This document shows positions 62,645 through 64,000 of a stretch of 64,000 bases of DNA, one piece after another (the first letter of the stretch is position 1; each line of letters begins with the position of its first letter). The stretch comes from Burkholderia sp. Ax-1719 (GTDB taxonomy: Bacteria > Pseudomonadota > Gammaproteobacteria > Burkholderiales > Burkholderiaceae). The notes under the pieces were generated by a model, which was not told the origin of the DNA, searched no databases, and saw only the letters and a program-made list of their open reading frames with translations. The position numbers were made by a program, and so were the translations under genes. Location of the stretch: NCBI RefSeq assembly GCF_011753055.1, contig NZ_VWWJ01000004.1:1-64000 (forward strand), given 5' to 3'.

Positions 62645-64000
62645 TTAGGGCAATGAGCGGATCGCCGCCATCAGATCGTCGGTGTGGACCATGAGGTCGC
62701 GGACCTGACCCAGCATCGGGTATTGATGCAGCACCGAATGCCAGTGCGGCGACTCCAGCAGCGCCTGCCAGATTGGCGCGAGCGCGTGGGCATTGGCGCT
62801 GCGGTGCTCGGCCAGCGCATTGGCGAAGCCGACGCTCGGGTGCGCCGATAAAAGCTGCATGCGGCTGGCGGCGCCCAGCAGGCGCGGCGGCGTTTCGGCG
62901 GGCGCGTCACAGCAATAGAGCACGGCGTGGCGCAAGGCGGCGTCGTCGGTCGATAGGGCGTGCAGCGACGCCCCGTTTAGTTTGACGTGGCCTTGCTGCG
63001 TTTCGAATCCGTAGAACCGGTCCACATCGGCGTGTGCAAGCAGACGCAGGCCGCGCAGCAGACGAGGCAGATCGGTCGTCGCCGCATCGACGGAGGCCTT
63101 GGCTTCCAGCAACAGGCGGATGTTCCAGACTTCTTCGCCCGCATGGGCGGCGGCGGCCGGCGCGCGTTCGAGCAGCACGGCGTCCCACTCGGTCTTGGCG
63201 CGTTCGTGGCTGCCCGGAATGGCGGAGGGCACGCGCATCGAGGTCACCACGCGATAGGGCGGCCCGGCCGGATCGGCGGCGTTCAGGCGCTGGGCGAGCG
63301 CATCGAGCGCCTGCATGGCAAGCATTTCGACGGCCGCGCCGCGCTGCTGCGAACGCGTGCCTTGTGCGATGGCCTGCGCGCTGCCGGGCCGTGGGCCGTT
63401 GCGATCGAGCAAGGCGCGGTACTGGCGCACGCGCTCGTTGGCGGCGAGCGTATCGAGCCGCAGCAGATGGGCGAGCGCCGGTTGTGCCGCAAGTTTGGCG
63501 ATATCGCGCGCGAGCGTAGGGGACGCGGCGATTTCAGGGCTTGCGTGCAGCGTGGCCAGTTCGCGTTTCAGTTCCGGCCACGCGGCGGACGATGCCGCCG
63601 CCTGCAGGCGCGCGAGCGCATCGCGCTGTGCGCCGGGAGGCTGGCGTTCCAGTTTGGCCGGATGGGCGATCGCATTGACCGACGCATGGATCGTGCGCCG
63701 GTCCTGATCGGCGCTGGCGGCGAGTTCGGCGTATTCGCGCACCTGCGCTTCGCGGTGGCGCAGCACCGTGGCCTGCAGCATGGCGTCGCCGCCGTCTTCG
63801 CGCATCGCCTGGCGGATCATCTGCGCGAGGGCATCGACGAACAGCCGTTCGAGCGCCGCATCCGGTACATGGGCGCTGGCCACCGCCTTGCGGGCCGCTT
63901 CGATTGCGACGGCGAGCTTCGTGGCCGGGGTGTCGGCGTCGGTTAGCGATGCGGGCGCAGCGAGCGGCGGCAGGCGATAGCGCCGCTCGACGCGGAGCAG
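62645..64000 (-). CDS. PD-(D/E)XK-like protein, truncated at the window edge
   Basis: A GTG at 63883 opens a 412-residue frame, but the frame stays open to the window edge (RVERRYRLPPLAAPASLTD-like codons), so the 5' end is probably outside. The middle part has RSQQRGAAVEMLAMQALDALAQRL, KTEWDAVLLERA and NIRLLLEAKASVDAATTDL. The acidic residue, then W-D-A-V-L, then L-E-A-K resemble the E...D...E-x-K core of PD-(D/E)XK nucleases. The rest is Ala-rich and helical. Function is unknown, and no partner is visible. Confidence 0.55.
   Translation of the reverse strand: MLRVERRYRLPPLAAPASLTDADTPATKLAVAIEAARKAVASAHVPDAALERLFVDALAQMIRQAMREDGGDAMLQATVLRHREAQVREYAELAASADQDRRTIHASVNAIAHPAKLERQPPGAQRDALARLQAAASSAAWPELKRELATLHASPEIAASPTLARDIAKLAAQPALAHLLRLDTLAANERVRQYRALLDRNGPRPGSAQAIAQGTRSQQRGAAVEMLAMQALDALAQRLNAADPAGPPYRVVTSMRVPSAIPGSHERAKTEWDAVLLERAPAAAAHAGEEVWNIRLLLEAKASVDAATTDLPRLLRGLRLLAHADVDRFYGFETQQGHVKLNGASLHALSTDDAALRHAVLYCCDAPAETPPRLLGAASRMQLLSAHPSVGFANALAEHRSANAHALAPIWQALLESPHWHSVLHQYPMLGQVRDLMVHTDDLMAAIRSLP

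Overview
The window is a GC-rich chromosomal segment whose protein families point to a Burkholderiales betaproteobacterium, most likely Paraburkholderia, Caballeronia or a close relative. Pointers are an OpcP-type porin, a DUF4148 protein, a NahR-like LysR regulator and many short single-gene operons on both strands. It looks like continuous chromosome: I see no transposase, integrase, tRNA, rRNA or CRISPR array.

Positions 1-16,400 are mostly housekeeping and metabolic genes: the end of a dipeptide ABC ATPase, a lipocalin, a cytochrome c, a porin behind two operator-like palindromes, a divergent NahR-like regulator and salicylate-hydroxylase-like monooxygenase, and an auxiliary tryptophanyl-tRNA synthetase preceded by a Trp-Trp leader peptide and an intrinsic terminator. 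Next come an acetyltransferase, a gamma-glutamylcyclotransferase-like protein, a YbaK-type deacylase, an FNR regulator, a GGDEF-EAL protein and a lytic transglycosylase fused to a VirB9/TrbG-like domain.

Positions 17,300-26,400 hold a heptosyltransferase-like enzyme and a WaaL/Wzy-type ligase, a protein made of eight tandem helix-turn-helix repeats, and a cluster resembling the rhizopine mocDEF genes (desaturase-fold hydroxylase, Rieske ferredoxin, reductase, TIM-barrel isomerase) with a divergent LacI regulator and a perfect palindrome between them.

Positions 26,500-41,800 appear to form a surface-adhesion unit. A siaABCD-like operon (PP2C phosphatase with a CBS-like input domain, kinase, phosphoprotein switch, diguanylate cyclase) is followed by a long AT-rich leader and an 11.5-kb gene for a 3,831-residue autotransporter with 31 passenger repeats. 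The expected logic is that c-di-GMP made by the Sia module promotes aggregation, with the adhesin as a plausible but unproven output.

Positions 41,900-49,500 carry an aldehyde dehydrogenase with its DUF779 partner, a BON-domain protein, an AbiEi-like antitoxin without a visible toxin, an SDR, a membrane protein, a sirtuin and a lipoprotein with a probable TIM barrel. Positions 49,860-61,400 form a compact Wzx/Wzy-type exopolysaccharide locus: initiating phosphoglycosyltransferase, one GT26 transferase, flippase, polymerase, Wza-like exporter, GumC-like chain-length protein without a recognisable Walker A motif, a GH44 glycanase and a DUF6492 protein. The window ends with a small exported protein and a truncated PD-(D/E)XK-like protein.
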